Assembly (NCBI RefSeq): GCF_014647675.1
Contig: NZ_BMPQ01000025.1
Location: forward strand, 62,001-126,000
DNA length: 64,000 bases
Reading direction: 5' to 3'
Source: Streptomyces flaveus
Lineage (GTDB): Bacteria; Actinomycetota; Actinomycetes; Streptomycetales; Streptomycetaceae
The first letter of the stretch is position 1. The number at the start of each line of letters is the position of its first letter. Below are positions 50,312 to 59,300 of the stretch, piece after piece. Position numbers and translations under genes: made by a program. The notes under the pieces are model-generated. The model saw only the letters and a list, made by a program, of their open reading frames with translations, was not told where the DNA came from and did no database searches.

Positions 50312-51498
50312 GGACCGTGACCGTCGTCGGTGCCTCGCTCTCCGGTCTGTACGCGGCCCGCGAGCTGCGTGCTCAGGGGTTCGACGGACGCCTGGTGGTC
50401 GTCGGGGGCGAATCGCATGGCCCCTACGACCGCCCGCCCCTCTCCAAGGACTTCCTCACCGGCCGGGCCGATGAGGACCAACTCGCCCTCACCGACGCCG
50501 AGGAGACCGCCGAACTCGACGCCGACTGGCTCCTCGGCGTACGCGCCCGAGCCCTCGACGCCCGCGGCCGTACCGTCCTCCTGGACGACGGCCGCACCAT
50601 TTCCACCGACGGCGTGGTCATCGCCACCGGCGCCTCGGCCCGGGGACTGCCCGGCTGCGAACTCACCGGGGTGCACACCCTGCGCACCCTCGACGACGCC
50701 CGTGCCCTGCGCGCCGAACTGTCCGCCGGTCCCCGGCAGATCGTCGTCATCGGCGGCGGCTTCATCGGCGCCGAGACCGCCTCCTCGTGCGCCGCACTCG
50801 GCCACGACGTCACGGTCGTCGAAGCCGCGCCACTGCCGCTCGTGCCCCAACTCGGCCCGGACATGGCCGCGGTGTGCGCCGCACTGCACCGCCGCGGTGG
50901 TGTGGACCTGGTCACCGGCATCGGCGTCGCCGCCCTGCGCGGCACCGTGGCGGTCACCGGCGTGGAACTCGCCGACGGCCGTACGCTGCCAGCCGACATC
51001 GTGATCGTCGGCATCGGCGCCACTCCCACCACCGACTGGCTGGCGGGCTCGACACTTGCACTGCACGACGGCGTGCTGTGCGACGACGGCTGTGTAACGA
51101 GGCTGCCGCAGGTGGTCGCCGTCGGAGACGTGGCCCGCGTCGGCGGCACCCGCGCCGAACACTGGACCAGCGCCACCGAGCAGCCCCGCGTCGCCGTACG
51201 CAACCTCCTCGCCGGGCACACCACGGAGACTGTGCGTCCTGTGCCCTACTTCTGGTCCGACCAGTACGGTGCGCGGATCCAGTTCGCGGGACGGCGGCTC
51301 GCCACCGACACCGTCCGTATCGCGGAGGGCGCGATCGCCGACGGCGCGCCGGACGAGGGCGGCTTCCTCGCGCTGTACGAGCGCGATGGCCGCACAACGG
51401 CGGTGCTCTCCGTGGACCGCCCGCGCCCCTTCATGCGGGCCAGGCGCGAACTGGCGCGCGGGGCAAGCGCGGTGGAGGCGGCAGCCGCCACCCGGTGA
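50308..51498 (+). CDS. FAD-dependent ferredoxin reductase
   Basis: A 396-residue NAD(P)H:ferredoxin reductase of the BphA4/rubredoxin-reductase type. The FAD fold begins TVTVVGASLSGLYAARELRA, with ESHGPYDRPPLSKDFLTG, then the NAD-binding IVVIGGGFIGAETASSCAAL, the ATPTTDWLAGS motif, VVAVGDVARVGGTRAEHWTS and the C-terminal domain PYFWSDQYGARIQFAGRR. It would reduce the co-transcribed Rieske ferredoxin. The ATG overlaps the ferredoxin stop. Together with the oxygenase at 42783 they would make a three-component monooxygenase, unlike the two-component GbcAB of Pseudomonas. Confidence 0.93.
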   Translation: MRTVTVVGASLSGLYAARELRAQGFDGRLVVVGGESHGPYDRPPLSKDFLTGRADEDQLALTDAEETAELDADWLLGVRARALDARGRTVLLDDGRTISTDGVVIATGASARGLPGCELTGVHTLRTLDDARALRAELSAGPRQIVVIGGGFIGAETASSCAALGHDVTVVEAAPLPLVPQLGPDMAAVCAALHRRGGVDLVTGIGVAALRGTVAVTGVELADGRTLPADIVIVGIGATPTTDWLAGSTLALHDGVLCDDGCVTRLPQVVAVGDVARVGGTRAEHWTSATEQPRVAVRNLLAGHTTETVRPVPYFWSDQYGARIQFAGRRLATDTVRIAEGAIADGAPDEGGFLALYERDGRTTAVLSVDRPRPFMRARRELARGASAVEAAAATR

Positions 51499-51527
51499 GC
51501 TGGTCCTGAGATTCCGGACCAGCTCAC
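51495..51527. terminator. bidirectional terminator spanning two stop codons
   Basis: A 12-bp perfect stem GTGAGCTGGTCC / GGACCAGCTCAC with a 9-nt loop. It contains the TGA of the reductase gene (51496-51498) in its left arm and reaches the stop of the convergent membrane-protein gene (51527-51529) on the right. It serves both genes. Confidence 0.75.
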
Positions 51528-52054
51528 TAGGAGTGCGACAACTGGCCCGCGCCGCCCCGACGGCGTATCCGCTCCTTGGCCCGCTCGGACGCCCGCTCCT
51601 GGCGCCGTGCCTTGCGCCGCTCACGTCGCAGGGCACGCGCCGTGCTGCTCGGCGTCGACACCACGCCGTTGCGCTGGATCCACACCTGTCGGGTCACCCA
51701 CACGTCCAGCGCACCCCATGTGGCGACCACCGTGCTCGCCACGCTGCTCAGGACCATGGGGAACGCGAGCCAGGAACCGGCCAGCGTGCTCAGGAAGGCA
51801 ACCATCGCCTGGACCAGCGTGACGGCGATGATGATGACGGCCCGCACCGCGGACGTACGCACCGGATCGGGCAGCCGTGGTCCGCGCGCGGGTTCCTCGA
51901 CCCACAACGGCCGGTAGTACGCCCGCTCTTCCGCCTCTTGCTCCTCCTGCGCCGGAATGTCGCGATCCGACGCCTCCGCCTGGGTGTCCCGCTCCGCCAC
52001 TGCCGTTGCCCCGGCGCTCAGCTGGGGCGCCTCGCGCCGCTCTGCCGTGCCCAT
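51527..52054 (-). CDS. hypothetical two-helix membrane protein
   Basis: A 175-residue protein. The N-terminal half is acidic and polar (RDTQAEASDRDIPAQEEQEA). Two hydrophobic segments follow (about residues 68-110, VRAVIIIAVTLVQAMVAFLS and LAFPMVLSSVASTVVATWGA). The C-terminus is strongly basic (ARALRRERRKARRQERASER), likely facing the cytoplasm. No family is recognised. The ATG at 52054 is chosen for the GGGGAG at 10 nt spacing; longer in-frame starts lack this. It is divergent from cvnA and convergent with the ferredoxin reductase gene. Confidence 0.72.
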   Translation of the reverse strand: MGTAERREAPQLSAGATAVAERDTQAEASDRDIPAQEEQEAEERAYYRPLWVEEPARGPRLPDPVRTSAVRAVIIIAVTLVQAMVAFLSTLAGSWLAFPMVLSSVASTVVATWGALDVWVTRQVWIQRNGVVSTPSSTARALRRERRKARRQERASERAKERIRRRGGAGQLSHS

Positions 52055-52484
52055 CAACTTGTCACTCCCCACCGCCCAGCAGCCTCTCGCTCGGGTGTCA
52101 CAAGACATCAACACCCCACGGCTGCCCGGCTTGCGCCGTTTTATGCCACCTGGGTGCGGCATGCGGCGCCTGAGCCGATTCCGTCCCCAACTCCCATACA
52201 TACAGACGATCGACGTGCCCCGAAGATTCCCAACGAGTGAAAAATTTCAGCCAACTGGCCAAGTTCCCCGACAGGTTGGCGTCCGGCGTTCTGTGCCGGA
52301 ATCGGGGAGGCAATCTCCCCCAATGAACGGACAACTGCGGATGTCTTGTTCCTGTCGCGTCGGTGAAGCGGACGGAGTCCGTCCGGACGGGCCTTCGAGT
52401 TCCCTGTGTGTCGGTAGTAGGCTCACGCCGTTTGTTGACGCACATGTGTACCCCCGTCCGGAGGGGGTCGAGCTGGGGGAGGCC
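52055..52484. other. 430-bp divergent upstream region of cvnA and the membrane-protein gene
   Basis: Non-coding by codon pattern. It has a comparatively AT-rich patch (about 52190-52250, with AAAAATTT) and the cvnA ribosome binding site GGGGGAGG at its right end. Promoters are expected here, but no -35/-10 pair stands out confidently. Confidence 0.4.
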
Positions 52485-55400
52485 ATGCGCTTTCGCGGGA
52501 AGTCCATCCGCCGGAAGATCGTGGCGCTGCTCATCGTGCCGCTGGTGTCGCTGACCGCGATCTGGGGCTTCGCCACGGTACTCACCGGGCGCGAGGCAGG
52601 TGCGCTGTTCGACGCTTCGTCCGTCGTGGAGAAGGTCACCTATCCCACCGAGGACACCGTCCGCGTCCTGCAGCAGGAACGCCGCCAAGCCCTCGTCTAT
52701 CTCGCCGACCCCCGCGCCTCCGACGGGCTCGCCGCACTCCGTCGCAGCCGGGCGGCCACCGACGACGCCATCGCCGAGATCCGCAGAAACGCCAAGAACT
52801 CCGACGTACGCGACGCGGTGGGCGAGGGCACCGGCGGTCGGCTGACAGCCATGCTGGATTCCTTGGACGGCATCGAGCCACTGCGCCGCAGCGTTGAAGA
52901 GGGCACACTCACCCGGGCCACGGCCCTGGAGCAGTACAACAACCTTGTCGAGCCTTGCTACGACGTGCTCTCAAACCTTCATGTGGTCGACGACGTGGAG
53001 ATGGACAAGCAGCACCGGGCCCTCGTCAACATCGCCCTCGCGCGCGAACTGCTCTCCCGAGAAGACGCCCTGCTCGGCTCGGCGCTGGTCGTCGGCAGGC
53101 TCTCCTCCGACGAGATCCGCGACATCTCCGACCTCGTGGCCCAGCGCGACCTGATCTACGCCAGCAACCAGCCGCTGCTCCCCTCCGCGGAGCGCGAGCG
53201 CTACCAGCGCTTCTGGAGGAACGCCGCCACCGCTCCGCTACGGGTGGCCGAACAGGCAGCCATCTCCTCCGAGTCCGGCAAGCCCCGAGGCGTCACCGCG
53301 AAGAGCTGGGACACCGAGGCCGGCAACGTCCTCGACGAGCTGGGCACCCTCAACGACGAGGCGAGCGACCGCTACCAGGACCGCGTCCGCCCGATCGCCG
53401 TCGACGTCATCGTCAGGGCGGCCATCGCCGGCGTTCTCGGCCTGATCGCCCTGTTGGTCTCGCTCTTCCTGTCCGTGCGCATCGGCCGCGGCCTCATCCG
53501 CGACCTGCGCGGGTTGCGCCTGGAGGCCCACGAGGCGTCCGGGGTGCGGCTGCCCAGCGTGATGCGCCGGCTCTCCGCGGGCGAACAGGTCGACGTGGAG
53601 ACCGAGGTGCCGCGTCTGGAGTACGACAAGAACGAGATCGGCGAGGTCGGCCAGGCCCTCAACACCCTCCAGCGTGCCGCGGTCGAGGCAGCCGTCAAGC
53701 AGGCCGAACTGCGTGACGGCGTCTCCGAGGTCTTTGTGAACCTCGCCCGCCGCAGCCAGGTCCTGCTGCACAAGCAGCTCACCCTGCTCGACACCATGGA
53801 GCGCAGGACCGAGGACACCGACGAACTCGCCGACCTCTTCCGCCTCGACCATCTGACCACCCGTATGCGCCGCCACGCCGAGGGCCTGGTGATCCTCTCC
53901 GGCGCGGCCCCCTCCCGGCAGTGGCGCAAGCCCATCCAGCTGATGGATGTCGTCCGCGCCGCCGTCGCCGAGGTCGAGGACTACGAACGTATCGAGGTAC
54001 GCCGACTGCCGCGCATGGCCGTAACCGGTCCCGCGGTCGCCGACCTCACCCACCTCGTGGCCGAACTCCTGGAGAACGCCACGGTGTTCTCACCCCCGCA
54101 CACCGCTGTCCAGGTGCTCGGCGAACGCGTCGCCAACGGCTTCACGCTGGAGATCCACGACCGCGGCCTGGGCATGGCCCCGGAAGCACTCCTCGACGCC
54201 AACCTGCGGCTCGCCGAGACCCCCGAGTTCGAGTTGTCGGACACCGACCGGCTCGGCCTGTTCGTGGTCAGTCGTCTCGCCCAGCGGCAGAACGTACGCG
54301 TCTCCCTGCAGCCGTCCCCGTACGGCGGGACCACCGCGGTGGTGTTCATCCCCGACGCGTTGCTCACGGACGACGTGCCCGACACCAACGGCGTGGGCTT
54401 CCGGCTCGACCGGGCGCTCGCGCCGAAGCAGGGTGACGAGAACCGCAAGGCGGCGCTCTCCCAGGTACCGGTCCAGCTCCCGGGCCTGCCGGCTTCCATC
54501 CTGGACGGGCCGGTCGAACTGGAGGCTCCCGTGGACCTGGGTGCCCTGAACGACTTCCCGGGTGCCCTCGACGACGAGGACAGCGAGCGCGGCGGCATCT
54601 TCCGCCACCGCCGCTCCATCGCGGGGGGCCCGGTGGAGCAGCACCAGCAGGCACGTGAGGCCCCGGGCGAGCCGGCTCGCCCGGGCGACGGCGATCACCC
54701 CGGCGAACCCGCGCAGCTCCCGCGCCGCAGGGCCCCGAAACTTGTCAGCTCCCATGGCCGCCCCGTCACCCAGACGAAGCCGCGGCGCGTGGAGCCGACG
54801 GAACGCGCGAACGCCGAGGAGTCGACGGAAGCAGTGGAATCGGCTGAGGGGGCGGCCGAACGACGGGGTGCCCTGGAGGAACTGCCGAAGCGCACCCGAG
54901 CCGCCAAAGCCAAACGGCTGCCGTCGCGTCGGGCACCGGCGGATCCGCTTCCCACCGGCCGGGGCGAGCCCGGTGCCGCGCCCGACGCGGGCACCGAGCC
55001 GGCGGACGGTAGGGCCGGACTTGGCCGGACACCGGACCGTGGTGCCGAGCCCGGCAAGATCCTGGATCGTGACACCGAGCCCACGGGCAGCACGCGGTCG
55101 GCCGACCGCGGCCCTGAACCCGGAGGCCGCAGTCTCGAGCCCGGTGAGGCACCCACCCGCGGACTCGAACGCACCGAAGCCTCGGCCCGAGGCGGTGAGC
55201 CCAGCGAGGCCCCGCCCCTCCCCAGGCGCGCGTCGGGCAGCAGTCGCACCGGCGCCCCGCCCGCAGGCGGCGGCACCGGCCCGCTGCCCCGACGCGTACG
55301 GCAAGCCAATCTGGCCCCGCAGTTGAAGGACGGACCAGACCGGCGCGCCGAGCGCGACGCGGGCCGCCCGGGGAAAGGCGCGGAGTCCACCGAGCGCGAC

Positions 55401-55529
55401 GCCGACCAGGTACGCAGCCGTATGGCCTCGCTCCAGCGCGGCTGGCAGCGCGGCCGAGAGGAGAACGCCACGGGCGACGGGGCCCAGGACGGCACAGCAC
55501 AAGGAACGACTAAGGGGGACGGTCGATGA
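52485..55529 (+). CDS. cvnA: conservon sensor kinase-like protein CvnA
   Basis: A 1014-residue membrane histidine-kinase-like protein, first gene of a conservon. One transmembrane helix (about 12-33) and another (about 308-335) flank an extracellular nitrate-sensor (NIT)-type helical domain. HAMP follows, then a dimerisation region with LFRLDHLTTRMRRHAEGLVI, and the HATPase domain with the N-box AELLENATVFSPP and the G-box segment DTDRLGLFVVSRLAQRQ. The last 370 residues are disordered, rich in Pro, Glu, Arg and Gly. In S. coelicolor conservons CvnA works with CvnB-D as a G-protein-like sensory complex at the membrane. The ATG at 52485 follows GGGGGAGG; its stop overlaps cvnB (ATGA). Confidence 0.92.
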   Translation: MRFRGKSIRRKIVALLIVPLVSLTAIWGFATVLTGREAGALFDASSVVEKVTYPTEDTVRVLQQERRQALVYLADPRASDGLAALRRSRAATDDAIAEIRRNAKNSDVRDAVGEGTGGRLTAMLDSLDGIEPLRRSVEEGTLTRATALEQYNNLVEPCYDVLSNLHVVDDVEMDKQHRALVNIALARELLSREDALLGSALVVGRLSSDEIRDISDLVAQRDLIYASNQPLLPSAERERYQRFWRNAATAPLRVAEQAAISSESGKPRGVTAKSWDTEAGNVLDELGTLNDEASDRYQDRVRPIAVDVIVRAAIAGVLGLIALLVSLFLSVRIGRGLIRDLRGLRLEAHEASGVRLPSVMRRLSAGEQVDVETEVPRLEYDKNEIGEVGQALNTLQRAAVEAAVKQAELRDGVSEVFVNLARRSQVLLHKQLTLLDTMERRTEDTDELADLFRLDHLTTRMRRHAEGLVILSGAAPSRQWRKPIQLMDVVRAAVAEVEDYERIEVRRLPRMAVTGPAVADLTHLVAELLENATVFSPPHTAVQVLGERVANGFTLEIHDRGLGMAPEALLDANLRLAETPEFELSDTDRLGLFVVSRLAQRQNVRVSLQPSPYGGTTAVVFIPDALLTDDVPDTNGVGFRLDRALAPKQGDENRKAALSQVPVQLPGLPASILDGPVELEAPVDLGALNDFPGALDDEDSERGGIFRHRRSIAGGPVEQHQQAREAPGEPARPGDGDHPGEPAQLPRRRAPKLVSSHGRPVTQTKPRRVEPTERANAEESTEAVESAEGAAERRGALEELPKRTRAAKAKRLPSRRAPADPLPTGRGEPGAAPDAGTEPADGRAGLGRTPDRGAEPGKILDRDTEPTGSTRSADRGPEPGGRSLEPGEAPTRGLERTEASARGGEPSEAPPLPRRASGSSRTGAPPAGGGTGPLPRRVRQANLAPQLKDGPDRRAERDAGRPGKGAESTERDADQVRSRMASLQRGWQRGREENATGDGAQDGTAQGTTKGDGR

Positions 55530-55966
55530 CCGCACCGAAGGACGCCGGCCACATCAGGACCAACAAGGTGTCCGGTGAACTCAACTGGCTCCTCGACGAC
55601 CTGGTGGACCGCGTCGCCAGTATCCGCAAGGCACTCGTGCTCTCCAGCGACGGTCTGCCCACCGGGGTCTCCGAGGACCTGACCAGGGAGGACAGCGAGC
55701 ACCTCGCCGCCGTCGCCTCCGGATTCCACAGCCTCGCCAAGGGCGTCGGCCGCCACTTCGAGGCGGGCAGTGTCCGGCAGACGATCGTCGAGCTCGACGA
55801 CGCGTTCCTGTTCGTCACGGCCGCGGGTGACGGCAGCTGTCTCGCCGTCCTCTCGGACGCCGACTCGGATGTCGGGCAGGTCGCGTACGAGATGACGTTG
55901 CTGGTCAAGAGGGTCGGCGCACATCTGGCACAGGCTCCGCGCACCGATCTGCCCGCAGGCGGGTAG
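55526..55966 (+). CDS. cvnB: conservon Roadblock/LC7 protein CvnB
   Basis: A 146-residue Roadblock/LC7-domain protein. Typical features are LNWLLDDLVDRVASIRKALV, LSSDGLPTGVSEDLTREDSE, the helix HLAAVASGFHSLAKGVGRHF and the strand pair AFLFVTAAGDGSCLAVLSDA. It probably regulates or scaffolds the CvnD GTPase, as LC7 proteins do for Ras-like GTPases. The ATG overlaps the cvnA stop, indicating coupled translation. It ends 9 bp before cvnC. Confidence 0.95.
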   Translation: MTAPKDAGHIRTNKVSGELNWLLDDLVDRVASIRKALVLSSDGLPTGVSEDLTREDSEHLAAVASGFHSLAKGVGRHFEAGSVRQTIVELDDAFLFVTAAGDGSCLAVLSDADSDVGQVAYEMTLLVKRVGAHLAQAPRTDLPAGG

Positions 55967-55975
55967 TGGGATGGC

Positions 55976-56371
55976 ATGAGCGCAGACGGTCAGGGGATGT
56001 CCCACTGGTTCGACGACGAGGCCGGACCGGTGGTCCGTCCGTATGCCATGACACGCGGCCGTACCACCAGCCCGGCCCAGCACCGCCTCGACCTGATCGC
56101 AGTGGTCGTGACGGAACCGCATGCCGACGACCCGGGGGCGGACCAGACGCTCTCCCCGGAGCACGAGGACATCGTCGACCTCTGTCGCGACGCGCCGCAG
56201 TCGGTCGCCGAACTCGCCGCCGAACTCGACCTCCCCATTGGAGTGGTACGTGTCCTCATAGGAGATCTCGTGGCTGACGAAATGGTCCATGTGACGCGTC
56301 CGGTACCCCCCGCCGAGCTGCCGGACGAGAGTATTCTGCGCGACGTGATCAATGGGCTCCGGGCGCTCTGA
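55976..56371 (+). CDS. cvnC: conservon DUF742 protein CvnC
   Basis: A 131-residue DUF742 protein. Hallmarks are VRPYAMTRGRTTSPAQHRLD, followed by LIAVVVTEP, LSPEHEDIVDLCRDAPQSVA and the winged-helix-like ELAAELDLPIGVVRVLIGDL ending VHVTRPVP. It is the third conserved component of conservons and is thought to bind CvnA or CvnD. It lies 9 bp after cvnB. Unusually, the next gene is a hydantoinase rather than cvnD. Confidence 0.94.
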   Translation: MSADGQGMSHWFDDEAGPVVRPYAMTRGRTTSPAQHRLDLIAVVVTEPHADDPGADQTLSPEHEDIVDLCRDAPQSVAELAAELDLPIGVVRVLIGDLVADEMVHVTRPVPPAELPDESILRDVINGLRAL

Positions 56372-56395
56372 GCAGCGCGGAAGCGGGGAACAGAC

Positions 56396-59300
56396 GTGAC
56401 AGGCTGGCAGTTCTGGGTCGACCGAGGCGGCACCTTCACCGACATCGTCGCGCGTCGCCCCGACGGCCGCCTGCTCACGCACAAGCTCCTCTCCGACAAC
56501 CCGGCGCGGTACGCCGACGCCGCCGTCGCGGGCGTACGGGAACTCCTCCACGACGACGGCCCCATCGATGCCGTCCGCATGGGCACCACCGTCGCCACGA
56601 ACGCCCTCCTGGAGCGCAAGGGCGAGCGCACTCTCCTCGTCGTCACCCGCGGCTTCCGGGACGCGCTGCGCATCGCCTACCAGAACCGCCCGCGGATCTT
56701 CGCCCGTGCGATCGAACTGCCCGAGCTGCTCTACGAACGGGTCGTCGAGGTCGACGAGCGCATCGCCGCCGACGGAACCGTCCTGCGCGCCCCCGATCTG
56801 GACGCCCTCGCCGGGCCGCTGCAGGAGGCGTACGACGACGGAATCCGTGCCCTGGCCGTCGTCTGCATGCACAGCCACCTCCATCCCGTCCACGAGCGGG
56901 CCATCGGCGAGCTGGCCGCCAGTATCGGCTTCCCGCAGATCTCGCTGTCCAGCGAGGTCAGCCCCCTGATGAAGCTCGTCCCGCGCGGCGACACAGCCGT
57001 CGTCGACGCCTACCTCTCGCCCGTGCTGCGCCGCTACGTCCAGCACGTCGCCGATGAACTGCGGGGCGTGCGGCTGATGTTCATGCAGTCCAACGGAGGG
57101 CTCGCCGAGGCCGGGCAGTTCCGAGGCAAGGACGCCATCCTGTCCGGCCCCGCGGGCGGCATCGTCGGCATGGCGCGGATGTCGCAGCTCGCCGGCTTCG
57201 ACCGTGTCATCGGCTTCGACATGGGCGGCACCTCCACGGACGTCTCGCACTTCGCGGGCGAGTACGAACGCGTCTTCACTGCCCAGATCGCCGGCGTACG
57301 GCTGCGCGCGCCGATGCTCGACATCCACACCGTCGCGGCGGGCGGCGGCTCCGTACTCCACTTCGACGGCTCCCGCTATCGCGTAGGGCCGGACTCGGCG
57401 GGCGCGGACCCAGGGCCCGCCTGCTACCGGAACGGCGGCCCGCTCACCGTCACCGACGCCAACGTGGCCCTCGGCCGCATCCAACCCGCCCACTTCCCCA
57501 GGGTGTTCGGCCCCGACGGCGACCAGTCGCTCGACGACGCCCTCGTCCGCGACCGCTTCGCCGCCCTCGCCCGCGAGATCCGCGACCGGACCGGCGACGA
57601 CCGCACCCCCGAGCAGGTCGCCGAGGGCTACCTCCAGATCGCCGTGACCAACATCGCCAACGCCGTGAAACGCATCTCGGTCCAGAAGGGCCACGACGTC
57701 ACCCGGTACGCGCTGACCACCTTCGGCGGCGCGGGCGGCCAGCACGCGTGCATGGTCGCCGACTCGCTCGGTATCCGCACCGTCCTCGTCCCACCCATGG
57801 CCGGTGTCCTCTCCGCGCTCGGCATCGGGCTCGCCGACACCACGGCCATGCGAGAGCAGTCCGTCGAGGCGCCCCTGAAGGCGTCCTCGATGCCCGCTGT
57901 CCTGAAGACCGCGGACGACCTGGAGGGCGCGGCCCGCGCCGAACTCCTCGCCGAGGACATCCCCGAGAACCGCATCCGGGTCACCCGCCGAGCACAGCTG
58001 CGCTATGACGGCACAGACACGGCACTCGTCGTCGAGCTCACCGAGCCCGACACCATGACCCGCACCTTCGAAGACCGCCATCGCGCCACCTACTCCTTCA
58101 CCCTCGACCGTCCGGTCGTCGTCGAAGCCCTCTCCGTGGAAGCCACCGGTCTCACCGAACCCCCCGATCTCTCCGCCCTCGCCACCCCCTACTCGACCCC
58201 CGGCACCCCGGAGACCGTCAGCCTCCACACGGGCGGCGCCTGGCGCGACGTACCACTGCACCGTCGCGAGGAACTGCCCCCCGGTGAAACCGTCACCGGC
58301 CCCGCGATCATCACCGAAGCCAGCGCGACGACCGTCGTCGACGACGGCTGGCAGGCGGCCATGACCGACGACGGGCATCTGATCATGGAACGCGCGGCGG
58401 TCACGGAGAGTTCCGATCTCGGTACAGAAGCCGACCCTGTTCTCCTCGAGGTCTTCAACAACCTCTTCATGTCGATCGCCGAGCAGATGGGCGCCCGCCT
58501 GGAGTCCACCGCCCAGTCCGTCAACATCAAGGAGCGCCTGGACTTCTCCTGCGCGCTCTTCGACCCCGAAGGCAACCTGGTCGCCAACGCCCCGCATATC
58601 CCTGTGCACTTGGGATCGATGGGTACCAGCGTCAAGGAGGTCATCCGCCGCCGGGGCTCAGGGATGCGCCCCGGAGACGCGTACGCCGTCAATGACCCGT
58701 ACCACGGCGGCACGCACCTCCCCGACGTCACGGTGATCACTCCGGTCTTCGACACGGAGGGTGACCGGATCCTCTTCTACGTGGCCTCGCGCGGCCACCA
58801 CGCCGAGATCGGCGGCATCGCCCCCGGCTCGATGCCCGCGAACAGCCGCGTCATCGAGGAAGAGGGCATCCTCTTCGACAACTGGCTGCTCGTGGAAGGC
58901 GGCCGCCTCCGCGAGGCGGAGACACGACGGCTGCTCACGGAGGCGCCCTACCCCTCGCGCAACCCGAAGACCAACCTCGCCGACCTGCGCGCCCAGATCG
59001 CCGCCAACCAGAAGGGCGTCGACGAAGTCGCCCGCATGATCGAGGACTTCGGCCTCGACGTCGTCCAGGCGTACATGAAGCACGTCCAGGACAACGCCGA
59101 GGAATCCGTACGCCGCGTCATCGACGCCCTTGAAGACGGCGAGTTCACCTACGAGACCGACTCCAGCGCCGTCATCCGGGTGCGCATCTCCGTAGACCGC
59201 GAAAAACGCTCCGCCACCGTCGACTTCACCGGTACGTCGCCGCAGCTCGGCACCAACTTCAACGCGCCCTTCTCGGTTGTCAACGCCGCCGTCCTGTACG

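Noticed and set aside
54695..58609. A minus-strand open frame of about 1300 codons antisense to cvnA tail, cvnB, cvnC and the hydantoinase
   Set aside because: Very high GC leaves antisense frames open. The protein has no recognisable domain and spans four well-supported genes on the other strand.
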